Assembly: GCA_003402345.1 (NCBI GenBank)
Contig: QFXH01000009.1
Location: 55,234 to 119,233 of the forward strand
Reading direction: 5' to 3'
Source: Candidatus Nitrotoga sp. MKT
Lineage (GTDB): Bacteria > Pseudomonadota > Gammaproteobacteria > Burkholderiales > Gallionellaceae
DNA length: 64,000 nucleotides
Both the position numbers and the translations under genes were made by a program. Positions 53,356 through 63,629 of the stretch are shown one piece after another (the first letter of the stretch is position 1; every line of letters begins with the position of its first letter). Under the pieces are notes generated by a model. The model did not search any database and had not been told where the DNA came from. It saw nothing but the letters and a program-made list of their open reading frames with translations.

Positions 53356-54386
53356 ATGAAGATTACGACAATAGGCATCGATCTGGCCAAGGAAGTTTTT
53401 CAGGTTCATGGTGTGGATAGGTGCGGCAAGGCAGTGCTGCGCAAGCAGTTGAAGCGGAAAGATATGGCGAAATTTTTTGCGAATATTGAACCGTGTTTGA
53501 TCGGCATGGAAGCCTACGGCAGCGCGCATCACTGGGCGAGAAAGCTTGGCGAGTGCGGGCATACAGTCAAGCTGATGGCGCCGCAGTTCGTGAAGCCATA
53601 TGTGAAGACGAACAAGAATGACGTTGCAGATGTCTAGGCGATTTGCGAAGCGGTGAATCGGCCCAACATGCGCTTTGTGCCGGTAAAGAACGTCGAGCAG
53701 CAAGCCGTGCTCTCGGTGCATTGGGCGAGGCACGGATTCGTGAAGGTGCGGACGGCACAAGGCAACCAGATCAGAGGATTGCTTTCAGAGTTTGGCATTG
53801 TGATTCCGAAAGGGATAGAGGCCATAGCCAAACGCATACTGGAGGATGGCGAGAACGGCTTGCCCGGCACGATGCGGCGGTTGCTCGAACGCTTGGCCGA
53901 TAACCTGAAAGAGATGGATCGGCAAGAGAAGGAGCTGGGTACGCAGATACGGGTATGGCATAACGAAAACGAGGCCAGCCGGAAGCTGGCGAAAATTCCC
54001 GGCATCGAGCCAATCACGGCCAGCGCGCTGGTTGCATCAGTGGGCGATACCGGAGAATTCAAGAGCGGTCGCCAGATGGCGGCGTGGCTGGGTCTGGTTC
54101 CGAGGCAGAGTTCCACGGGGGGCAAGCAGACCTTGTTGGGTATCAGCAAACGCGGCGATACGTATCTGCGCACCTTGCTGATACACGGGGCGCGATCCGT
54201 GATCCGGTTTGCGGAGAAGAAGGCGGAGCCGGATAGCTGGCTGAGGAAGCTTATGGCGCGGAGGACAAGAACGTGGCCGCCGTCGCTTTGGCGAACAAGA
54301 ATGCCCGGATCGTATGGGCGCTGCTGGCAAAGGACAGAATGTTCCGGCCCGATTATGCTTCGGCAGCCGTTGCTGCTGAAGTGTAA
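53356..54386 (+). pseudogene. IS110/IS1111 transposase with internal stop and frameshift
   Basis: The frame starts TTIGIDLAKEVFQVHGVD with the first Asp of the RuvC-like DEDD site. It is stopped by TAG at 53635-53637, where relatives have Glu (DVADAEAICEAV), so GAG to TAG. It resumes in the same frame (AICEAVNRPNM) and carries the C-terminal serine-recombinase-like part MAAWLGLVPRQSSTGGKQ. Near 54260 one base is missing (relatives read RRNKNVAAV), shifting the frame; the true ending KDRMFRPDYASAAVAAEV is still readable in the next frame to TAA 54386. Two lesions make this a pseudogene. Confidence 0.93.
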
Positions 54387-54648
54387 TCGGGCCGATTGAG
54401 TAAAACCGGAATACCACGAGCAGAAGGAGGCACACCACCGATTGCACGGGCAATCATGAAATGATGGCGAGACTGGTCAGACAGTGATCGAATAAACCTG
54501 GTCCCGGCGTCGCACATAGAGTGCGTGGCTTTGTTGAGGACTCGATCAGCGGATTCCATCAGGGACAGAGGCGAGAGCTTCACTGAAAGTCCGGATGTAT
54601 GGCAACAATCTTTACCCACTCAAAATTATTGATTGAAAGCTTGGCTAA
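54387..54648 (+). ncRNA. Probable bridge-RNA region of the IS1111-type element
   Basis: The 262 bases between the transposase end and the right repeat are non-coding. In IS1111-group elements the guide (bridge) RNA that pairs with target and donor DNA is encoded in this right end. I see short self-complementary segments but did not fold it. Boundaries are those of the region, not of the RNA. Confidence 0.45.
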
Positions 54649-54662
54649 AAGTGGGCGTCCAT
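54649..54662 (-). repeat. Right sub-terminal inverted repeat of the IS1111-type element
   Basis: AAGTGGGCGTCCAT, reverse complement of the left repeat with one mismatch. Confidence 0.85.
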
Positions 54663-54888
54663 GTATACCGGGGGATACTTACTGGGAGGTCAATTCAAGA
54701 ACCGACGCACAGTTGCCATTAAGCGACATTCGAGGTTGATAATACACTGCTTGAAAGCCGCTGTTCATTAAGCCCCGCAAAGTGGATAAAGGTAGCGACC
54801 GTTATCGATGTGTAAATCGATGACCGCTATCGTGCCATATATAGCGTACCTCTTCACGGGTGAGTAAAAGGCCGCCCTGCTTGCCCTG

Positions 54889-54917
54889 TTGACATTTCCC
54901 ATAATGGGAAATACTAT
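54889..54917 (+). promoter_or_regulatory. higBA promoter with operator palindrome in the spacer
   Basis: A perfect -35 box TTGACA (54889-54894) and -10 box TACTAT (54912-54917) are exactly 17 bases apart. The whole spacer is the palindrome TTTCCCATAATGGGAAA. A further half-site ATGGGAAT lies at 54930-54937. Antitoxin binding there would block RNA polymerase, the normal autorepression of toxin-antitoxin operons. Confidence 0.85.
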
Positions 54918-54949
54918 TGTGCAATGTCTATGGGAATTTACCCCGTTAA

Positions 54950-55234
54950 ATGCGTATATTAAGTTTACCTCTGCTCGAAGATTTCAAACGACATCACGCA
55001 GATGTTCGCGGACAATTGGATGCGTGGCGTGATGAAGTTGAGCGGGAGACATGGCAAACGCCCCAAGATATAAAACAGCGATTTAAATCTGCTGATTTCT
55101 TGGATGACAACCGGGTGATCTTCAATATCAAAGGTAATTCGTACCGGCTGGTTGTACAAGTTCGATACCGGGGCGGGATTGTCGTAATCGAGTGGGTTGG
55201 AACCCATGCAGCATATAGCAAGAAGAAATTTTAA
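54950..55234 (+). CDS. higB: HigB-type mRNA interferase toxin
   Basis: A 94-residue RelE-fold toxin that cuts ribosome-bound mRNA. The stretch SADFLDDNRVIFNIKGNSYRLVVQVRY and the end GTHAAYSKKKF match the HigB_toxin family. Toxin-first gene order is typical of hig systems. It starts about 25 bases after the expected transcription start and ends 41 bases before the antitoxin gene. Confidence 0.92.
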   Translation: MRILSLPLLEDFKRHHADVRGQLDAWRDEVERETWQTPQDIKQRFKSADFLDDNRVIFNIKGNSYRLVVQVRYRGGIVVIEWVGTHAAYSKKKF

Positions 55235-55275
55235 GCCGATAAAAATACATTGAAATGTATGCCGGGAGAAAAAGA

Positions 55276-56487
55276 ATGAATATTAAAGTTATCAAGTCCC
55301 GTAATGACTATGAACACGCAATGGCGCGACTTACTGCGCTAATGACGCTCGACCCAAAAGACGGTTCGAAGGAAGATAACGAACTGGAACTTCTGGCGCT
55401 GGTGATTGAAGACTACGAATGCAAAATTGTGCCATTTGTCGTGCCTGATCCAATCGAAGCGATTATCTTCCGCATGGATCAAATGAAACTCGGGCGCAAA
55501 GAATTGGAACCTTATATTGGCTCCATCTCCAAGGTCTCGGAGGTGTTATCGCGCAAGCGCCCCCTCTCGCTCTCCATGATCCGCCGCCTGCATAAAGGGC
55601 TGGGTATCCCGGCAGATGTGCTTATCGGTGGCGCTGAGAGTAGCCAGACAGTCATAGGCGAAGAGCCGGAGATGGAATACACGAAATTTCCCCTGAAAGA
55701 GATGCTTGAACGCGGATGCTTTGGCGAGTTCAAGGGGAATGCGCAGCGGCTTAAAGATTATGCTGAAGACCTTACCCTCAAGTTCATGCATGGACTGTTA
55801 CCCAAACAAGCCGCACCCGCATTTTTGCGCGCACCATTGCATCAGCGCGGCACACGGGGTGCGGACGGATATGCGCAGCTGGCATGGCGGCTATGCGTCA
55901 TCAAAAAAGCTCGTGCCAATCCTGCCCCTCGCGAGTACAAAAAAAGCATTATCACGGCGAAATGGTTGAAAGACCTCGCACGACTTTCGGCATTTGAAGA
56001 CGGCCCGCGTTTGGCGCGTGAGCAACTTGGCATGGCCGGAATCACCCTGGTTATTGAGCCGCACTTCAAAGGTACTTATCTTGATGGCGCAGCCATGCTC
56101 GATGAAGGCCGCCCCGTTGTCGCCATGACACTGCGCCATGATCGGCTGGATAACTTCTGGTTTGTGCTGATGCACGAGCTGGCTCACGTCGCCAAGCATC
56201 TGGATGAGGCGCATCCGTTATTCACCGATGATCTGGATAGCCCGGATGAACTGGATCGCATAGAACGCGAGGCCGATGACATGGCAGGCGAAGCTCTCAT
56301 CCCGCAAATTGCTTGGCAAAAATCGGCTGCCCGTACCAGCCACCTAACCACGGATGTAGTTGCTTTGGCGGAAAAGCTGGGTGTTCACCCTGCCATCGTT
56401 GCTGGCCGCGTAAGGCACGAGACGAAAAATTTTCGTCTGCTTGCAAGACAACTCGGCCAAGGTCAAGCCAGCCGACACTTTGCATAG
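55276..56487 (+). CDS. HigA-type antitoxin fused to an ImmA/IrrE metalloprotease
   Basis: A 403-residue fusion. Residues about 1-115 match HigA: ELELLALVIEDYE, DPIEAIIFRMDQMKL, and the helix-turn-helix IGSISKVSEVLSRKRPLSLSMIRRLHKGLGIP. A linker of about 80 residues follows. From about 200 there is an ImmA/IrrE-type domain with the zinc motif HELAH at residues 300-304 (FVLMHELAHVAKHLDE) and a downstream acidic stretch EREADDMAGEALIP that supplies the third ligand. The frame opens at 55255, but ATG 55276 with GGGAGAA upstream is the likely start. Stand-alone HigA is about 100-130 residues, so the protease is an addition that could control antitoxin turnover. Confidence 0.88.
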   Translation: MNIKVIKSRNDYEHAMARLTALMTLDPKDGSKEDNELELLALVIEDYECKIVPFVVPDPIEAIIFRMDQMKLGRKELEPYIGSISKVSEVLSRKRPLSLSMIRRLHKGLGIPADVLIGGAESSQTVIGEEPEMEYTKFPLKEMLERGCFGEFKGNAQRLKDYAEDLTLKFMHGLLPKQAAPAFLRAPLHQRGTRGADGYAQLAWRLCVIKKARANPAPREYKKSIITAKWLKDLARLSAFEDGPRLAREQLGMAGITLVIEPHFKGTYLDGAAMLDEGRPVVAMTLRHDRLDNFWFVLMHELAHVAKHLDEAHPLFTDDLDSPDELDRIEREADDMAGEALIPQIAWQKSAARTSHLTTDVVALAEKLGVHPAIVAGRVRHETKNFRLLARQLGQGQASRHFA

Positions 56488-56529
56488 TTAGCAATGAGTG
56501 GCAAGTGTAAATAAACTTCGCCATCTTTG

Positions 56530-57079
56530 GCAACGGGATAAAGCGGTCTCGATTGTCTTTGGCGTTACGCACCTGCACCTGCACCTGCACTTGCACTTGC
56601 ACTTGCACTTGCATCCGATCCGCATCTATGTCCCCGGCTTGCAAACGCAAGCCTTCGCCCAGCCGTAATCCTAGGCTGTACAGGGTGAAGAAAAACACGC
56701 GATAACTGAGCACCCGCGTGGCCATGAATATCTGTTGGGCCTGTGGCACGGTAATAATATCCGGCAGTGTGTGTGACTTGGGCGGTTTGACCAAATCTGC
56801 GCCCGGTCAGGGTTTATTCAACACTTGGGCGTAATAAAACTTCAGCCCGTACAGGTCATGTTTGAGCGAACTCCAGGATAGCGAATTGACGATGTGTACG
56901 AAATAATCGGTCAACTGAAGCCTGGTCAAATCATCAATCCGATAATCAAAATAGTCCCCGGCTCGACGTACGCTGTGTGAATACAGTGCGATGGTTTTTG
57001 GCTGCATCCCGTGTAACTTCAAACGATTGAGCAGGCATTGATAATTGCACGCAAATTGCGCTGGAAATTCTGATGTCAT
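56530..57079 (-). pseudogene. Truncated tyrosine recombinase with internal stop
   Basis: From ATG 57079 on the minus strand the N-terminal SAM-like domain (NRLKLHGMQPKTIALYSHSVRRAGDYF) ends at VLNKP and TGA 56814-56816. The next codons PGADLVKPPKSHTLPDIITV continue in the same frame, so TGA replaces a Trp codon. The catalytic domain then shows the first Arg box SLGLRLGEGLRLQAGDID and breaks off after RDRFIPLP. The HxxR and Tyr boxes are missing. The pattern is that of recombinases linked to IS91-like elements, not integron IntI. A hexanucleotide repeat expands the segment after ADRM to (QV)7. Confidence 0.85.
56570..56611. repeat. Seven tandem copies of CACYTG inside the recombinase
   Basis: Three CACCTG followed by four CACTTG copies, 42 bases, coding seven Gln-Val pairs on the minus strand where relatives have one or two residues. 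Length changes keep the frame. Confidence 0.95.
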
Positions 57080-57084
57080 TACGA

Positions 57085-57101
57085 TTTACCCTTATGGTAA
57101 A
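57085..57101. promoter_or_regulatory. Palindrome upstream of the recombinase
   Basis: TTTACC and GGTAAA flank a five-base centre, six bases before the recombinase start. It may be an operator or recombination site; no direct evidence. Confidence 0.35.
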
Positions 57102-57135
57102 GTACAAAAAATCCCTTTCGAGGTGAGGATGAATT

Positions 57136-57198
57136 ATGTTATTTAAGCTGGCTGCTAAGGGGCATTTTTCCGCGATAGCGGTTTCGTTCAACTCTTAG
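57136..57198 (+). CDS. 20-residue ORF ending inside attC
   Basis: The frame MLFKLAAKGHFSAIAVSFNS has a good ribosome site (GAGGTGAGG, about nine bases upstream), and its TAG stop falls within the attC site, as is common for cassette genes. Its product is unknown; it may be the end of an older cassette. Confidence 0.35.
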   Translation: MLFKLAAKGHFSAIAVSFNS

Positions 57199-57257
57199 GT
57201 CAAGTGGGATGTTACGCCGGCAAGCCGGCTCCGCGCCCCTTATCTTCAACGTTATGT
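57186..57257 (+). repeat. Integron-type attC recombination site
   Basis: The layout is R'' GTTCAAC (57186-57192), a five-base spacer, L'' GGTCAAG, a central hairpin with GCCGGC-AA-GCCGGC, a right arm CCCCTTATCTTCAAC and R' GTTATGT (57251-57257; one deviation from GTTRRRY). Arms pair imperfectly, as in true attC sites. It stands directly before a GNAT gene, with no integron integrase nearby. Confidence 0.75.
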
Positions 57258-57283
57258 GTTTTCACCAACCGGCTTTGTAGCAA

Positions 57284-57825
57284 ATGGCTGATCCCATCGA
57301 GTTCGAAACTGCGCGCTTTTTCTTGCGGCAGTGGAAGCCCGCTGACCGTGAGCCGTTTGCCGCGCTCAACGCAGATTCAAGGGTAATGGAATTCTTCCCC
57401 GCGCAGCTCACACGCACCGAAAGCGATGCGATCGCTGATTGTTGCGAGGCTTTGATTCGAGAACGTGGCTGGGGGTTTTGGGCTGCTGAGTTGAAGGCTT
57501 CTCGCGAGTTCATTGGGTTCGTCGGCTTGCACACTCCATCAGCCGAACTGCTTTTCTCGCCGTGTGTGGAAATCGGTTGGCGTCTTTCCTATTCGCATTG
57601 GGGAAAAGGGTTGGCTTCTGAGGGGCGCTCCGCGTCGGCTTTACGTCTCTCGGCCTAAACGAAATCGTATCCTTCACGGCAGTTGGAAATTCCAGGTCTC
57701 GCGCAGTCATGGAAAGGCTCAATATGTGTGAGTCAGGTACTTTTGGGCATCCTCAAATACCTGAAGGCAGTGCGCTGCGCTTGCATTGTTTGTACTGTCT
57801 GCCGCGTGGTCATTATGACGCATAA
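57284..57825 (+). pseudogene. GNAT acetyltransferase gene cassette, frameshifted
   Basis: The first 110 codons (FETARFFLRQWKPADREPFAAL to WRLSYSHWGKGLASEG) match the RimJ/RimL-type GNAT family. After about 57623 the family sequence continues one frame over: ALRVGFTSLGLNEIVSFTAV to LHCLYCLPRGHYDA and TAA at 57823-57825. A deletion of about 7-8 bases near 57622 explains the shift. Without it the protein would be about 183 residues. Such acetyltransferases are common cassette cargo; the acceptor is unknown. Confidence 0.85.
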
Positions 57826-57851
57826 TACTGCGTTCAAGGGGGACGTTAGAT
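57821..57851 (+). repeat. Collapsed attC remnant after the GNAT cassette
   Basis: Directly after the stop come an R''-like GCATAAT, a five-base spacer, L''-like GTTCAAG and then a perfect R' GTTAGAT (57845-57851), with the central hairpin and L' missing. It looks like an attC that lost its middle. Confidence 0.5.
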
Positions 57852-57925
57852 ATCCCAGTCTCATTACATCTTATTAAAAGCAAACATGAAAAATTTTGTA
57901 AGGGCACCCCTAAACGTGGTTCACG

Positions 57926-58684
57926 TTATTGAAAAAGCGTTATCCGCATGACAAGTTTCGCCAAAAGCTCATAACAAACGTAGTAACTTGCCTGCAATCC
58001 GCCGATTCCCGGTAAATAATCCGATGGCCATTCGAGGGTGCCATTTAAAATTCCGGTAGGGGCCGCAACCACCGACAATCCTGACGTAACGAATTCCGCT
58101 TTTGCCCGTGGCATGTCAAAGCTGTGTGTGACGAGCACGACATGCCGAATATTTTCTTTGGACAGCATTGCGGCAGAGAATGCCGCATTTTCGCGTGTGT
58201 TTCGCGATTTATCTTCACTCCAGCGAACTTTGGTTCCGAACTCGTTTTCCAGGGCTTCCCGCATCAATTTTGCCTCTGTTTCACCACTTAGTACCGATCC
58301 ACCGGCGACCAGCACCGGCAACCCGGTATTCTTCGCGACCCGCGCGCCGTAACGCACACGTTCAAGGGTCAGCCGCCCCAATGTGTCCCCACCGTACTCC
58401 AACGCATTATTGCGAATTCCGCCACCGAGGATCACTATGGCTTGGGCGCGACGTGCTTCATTGAGGTCGAGCGGAGGTGATGTGTCGAGAAAGTGCATCA
58501 GTTGATACGAGGCAAAGGGGGTGGACAGCGCCAGCAGGTAGACCGTCGCAATAATTGCGATCGCTCTGCCTGTCCGCAGAAATCTATTTACCAGAAACAG
58601 GCCGAAGAGAATAATTAACAGCAATCCTGTGGGAGGCAGGATGATTGTTTTGGCGATTGCCTTGAGCATAAAAATATCGGGCAT
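57926..58684 (-). CDS. YdcF/ElyC-family protein (DUF218)
   Basis: A 252-residue inner-membrane protein with two N-terminal hydrophobic helices (IILPPTGLLLIILFGLFLV; AIIATVYLLAL) and a DUF218 Rossmann-like domain: AIVILGGGIRNN, LTLERVRYGARVAKNTGLPVLVAGG, EDKSRNTRENAAFSA and VLVTHSFDMPRAKAEF. Relatives such as ElyC act in cell envelope polysaccharide metabolism; the reaction is not defined. The gene points back into the accessory island and marks its right border. Confidence 0.88.
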   Translation of the reverse strand: MPDIFMLKAIAKTIILPPTGLLLIILFGLFLVNRFLRTGRAIAIIATVYLLALSTPFASYQLMHFLDTSPPLDLNEARRAQAIVILGGGIRNNALEYGGDTLGRLTLERVRYGARVAKNTGLPVLVAGGSVLSGETEAKLMREALENEFGTKVRWSEDKSRNTRENAAFSAAMLSKENIRHVVLVTHSFDMPRAKAEFVTSGLSVVAAPTGILNGTLEWPSDYLPGIGGLQASYYVCYELLAKLVMRITLFQ

Positions 58685-58899
58685 GTTTTATAGTTATACG
58701 GTCGAGATAAATTGAGGGGGTGGGAACGGTATTATTCTTTACAGAAGCTATGGATGTCGCTGAATAGTTGAATGAGTCCCTTCTTTTTTGTGTATTTAGT
58801 TAAAGGTAGCGATGGGATTTATATTGGTTGATTATATCTGCCTGCGCGAAGTAGGCTGAAGAAATAGAGCCAGACAATTCTGTAACATACCGAAAACGA

Positions 58900-60941
<2,042 letters not shown>

Positions 60942-60945
<4 letters not shown>

Positions 60946-63629
60946 CCACCGCATCGGCTCGCAAAGTACATCCAAAAAAACAGAGCAGCCGGAACGCGCC
61001 CCTCAGCGAGGAAAAGAAACGGCTTATCGCGCGGGAAAAAGATGAACCGGAATGGTCCAGATGGGGGCCTTATTTGAGCGAACGCCAATGGGGAACGGTT
61101 CGTGAGGACTACAGCCCGCACGGTGAAGCGTGGGAATATTTCAGCCACGATCACGCACGCAGCCGCGCCTATCGTTGGGGTGAAGATGGCATCGCCGGGA
61201 TCAGCGACAAATTCCAGCACTTGTGTCTAGGGCTGGCACTGTGGAACGGGCGCGATCCGATTCTGAAAGAACGCCTGTTCGGATTGACCAACAGTGAGGG
61301 CAACCACGGCGAAGATGTCAAAGAACTGTATTACTACCTGGATGCAACACCGACGCACTCTTATCTGAAGATGCTCTATAAATATCCCCAGCAGGCGTAC
61401 CCCTACGCATGGCTGGTGGAGGAAAACGGACGGCGTGGCAAGGACATGCCGGAATTCGAATTGATCGATACCGGTATCTTTGCCAATGACCGCTACTTCG
61501 ATGTGTTTGTGGAATATGCCAAGGCCGACCCGCACGATATTCTGATGCGGGTTACCGTACACAATCGCGGCTCTGACGATGCACCGCTGCACATTCTGCC
61601 GCAGCTATGGTTCAGAAACGAATGGACATGGAACGGGCAAACCAAAAAACCGGAAATGTCAGTCTCTGAACAGGATGCCATCAGGTTACAGCACCCAAAA
61701 TTGGGCACTTATTACTGCCACTTCGATGGTGCGGCGGAATTACTGTTTTGTGATAACGAGACCAACGTACAACGCCTGTACGGCACAGAAAATGAAGGCT
61801 ATTTCAAGGATGCTTTTCACGAGCATGTTGTTCATGGCAACCCCTACGCCGTCAATCCGTTGCAAAGCGGTACTAAAGCGGCAGGACACTTCGTTTTTAC
61901 AATACCTGCACATGGGAAGATTGAGGTTCGCTTGCGCCTCACCCGCGCCGTGAACACGCATCCCTTCAAGGATTTTGATGCTATTTTTAATTTACGCCAG
62001 GCCGAGGCTGATGAATTCTATGCCGTGCTACAGGCCGATATTGCTGACGAAGATGCGCGCCTGATCCAACGCCAGGCCTTTGCCGGCATGATCTGGAGCA
62101 AGCAGTTTTATTACATTGATATTCCGATATGGCTGAAAGGTGATCCGGGCATGCCTGCACCACCTAAAGAGCGACACAACGGACGAAACAGTGAATGGCA
62201 ACATCTGAATAATGCAGACATCATTTCGATGCCCGATAAATGGGAATATCCTTGGTATGCCGCATGGGATCTGGCTTTCCACTGCGTCACGATGGCGGAC
62301 ATTGATCCGGTATTCGCTAAGAACCAACTCCTGCTGATGACGCGCGTCTGGTATATGCACCCGAACGGGCAGATTCCCGCTTACGAATGGGCTTTCGGCG
62401 ACGTGAATCCGCCGGTACATGCATGGGCTGTGTGGGAGGTGTACAAGGCCGAATGCGATGCAAACGATGGCTGTGGTGACCTGGATTTTCTCGAACGCGA
62501 GTTGCACAAGCTGTTGCTGAACTTTACCTGGTGGGTTAACCGCAAGGATGTCGACGGGCGCAACGTATTTCAAGGCGGTTTCCTTGGTTTGGATAACATC
62601 GGTGTGTTTGACCGCAGTGCGCCGCTACCTACCGGGGGTTATATCAACCAAGCCGATGGCACCAGCTGGATGGCCATGTATGCGCTCAATTTGATGCGTA
62701 TCGCGCTCGAATTGGCGCAGCACAACCCCACCTATGATGACATTGCCACCAAGTTTTTTGAGCACTTTCTGTACATCACGCAGGCGATGAACAACATTGG
62801 CGATCAGGGTGTTGGCCTGTGGGACGAGGAGGATCAATTTTTCTACGATGTGCTGCGCACCCCCGATGGCGGGATGACGCCACTCAAGGTCCGCTCTATG
62901 GTGGGCCTCATCCCGCTTTATGCCGTGGAGATTCTTGAGCCGGAGATACTTGACCGGTTGCCGGATTTCAAACGGCGGTTGGAGTGGTTCATGAAAAACC
63001 GTCCCGAATTGGCAGCGCTCGTTTCCCGCTGGCAGGAGCCGGGACGGGGCAACCGTCACCTGCTCTCGTTGTTGCGCGGCCACCGTATGAAAGCCCTCTT
63101 GCGGCGTATGCTGGATGAGACTGAATTCCTTTCCGACTATGGCGTACGGTCACTTTCACGCGCCCATAAAGATGCGCCATATGTCTTCAACAGCATCGAC
63201 GATTCGATGAATGTCAGTTACCAACCGGCCGAATCGGAATCGGGGGCATTCGGCGGCAATTCCAATTGGCGCGGCCCGATCTGGTTTCCGGTCAATTATC
63301 TGTTGGTGACTTCACTGCGCCGTTTCGCCGAATTTTACGGAGATGCATTCAAGATTGAATGTCCTACCGGTTCTGGAAACATGCTCTCTATTCATGCCGT
63401 TGCCGACGAATTGGCGCTGCGCTTGACGCGCTTATTCAAACGCAGTGGTTCAGGGCGGCGACCGGTATTTGGCGATCAAACAAAATTTCAGGAAGACCCA
63501 CACTTTCGGGACTACATTTTGTTCCATGAATATTTTCATGGTGACACTGGTTGCGGGGTGGGTGCCTCGCATCAAACCGGCTGGAGTGGCTTGGTGGCCA
63601 AACTGTTGCAACCGCACAAGCATGATTGA
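60942..63629 (+). CDS. GH63-like glucosidase (MGH1-type barrel)
   Basis: An 895-residue cytoplasmic protein without a signal peptide. The start is basic and charged, then WSRWGPYLSERQWGTVREDYSPHGEAWEYF, the usual opening of this family. The C-terminal (alpha/alpha)6 barrel carries DKWEYPWYAAWDLAFH and GGNSNWRGPIWFPVNYLL, which in GH63 hold the acid and base residues. Relatives hydrolyse glucosylglycerate, mannosylglycerate or alpha-glucosides; the substrate here is open. Coupled to the debranching enzyme, so a role in storage glucan or compatible-solute turnover is likely. Confidence 0.88.

Larger units (their letters stand above)
53268..54665 (+). mobile_element. IS110-family element, IS1111 group, inactivated
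   Basis: Sub-terminal inverted repeats ATGGACGCCTACTT (53271-53284) and AAGTGGGCGTCCAT (54649-54662) match at 13 of 14 bases. Sub-terminal repeats, a single DEDD transposase and a long 3' non-coding region are the marks of the IS1111 group. No flanking target duplication is expected. The transposase has a nonsense and a frameshift mutation, so this copy cannot move itself. It landed just after the glycosyltransferase at 52473. Exact outer borders are uncertain by a few bases. Confidence 0.88.

Noticed and set aside
53635..53637. Programmed read-through or recoding of the TAG in the IS110 transposase
   Set aside because: A second lesion (one-base deletion near 54260) disables the same gene, so plain decay is simpler.
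56297..56530. Minus-strand continuation of the recombinase frame past RFIPLP
   Set aside because: It runs antisense through the end of the HigA-ImmA gene and loses all similarity to recombinases.
56570..56611. CRISPR-like array
   Set aside because: The repeat unit is six bases without spacers; it is a simple tandem repeat. No CRISPR array was seen anywhere.
30252..57079. UGA read as Trp, because two mobile remnants have TGA at Trp codons
   Set aside because: Intact genes here use TGA as a normal stop and TGG for Trp; the two cases lie in decayed elements.
57900..57920. GGGCACCCCTAAA near ydcF as a second MITE end
   Set aside because: Only about 12 bases resemble the MITE repeat and no partner end is visible.
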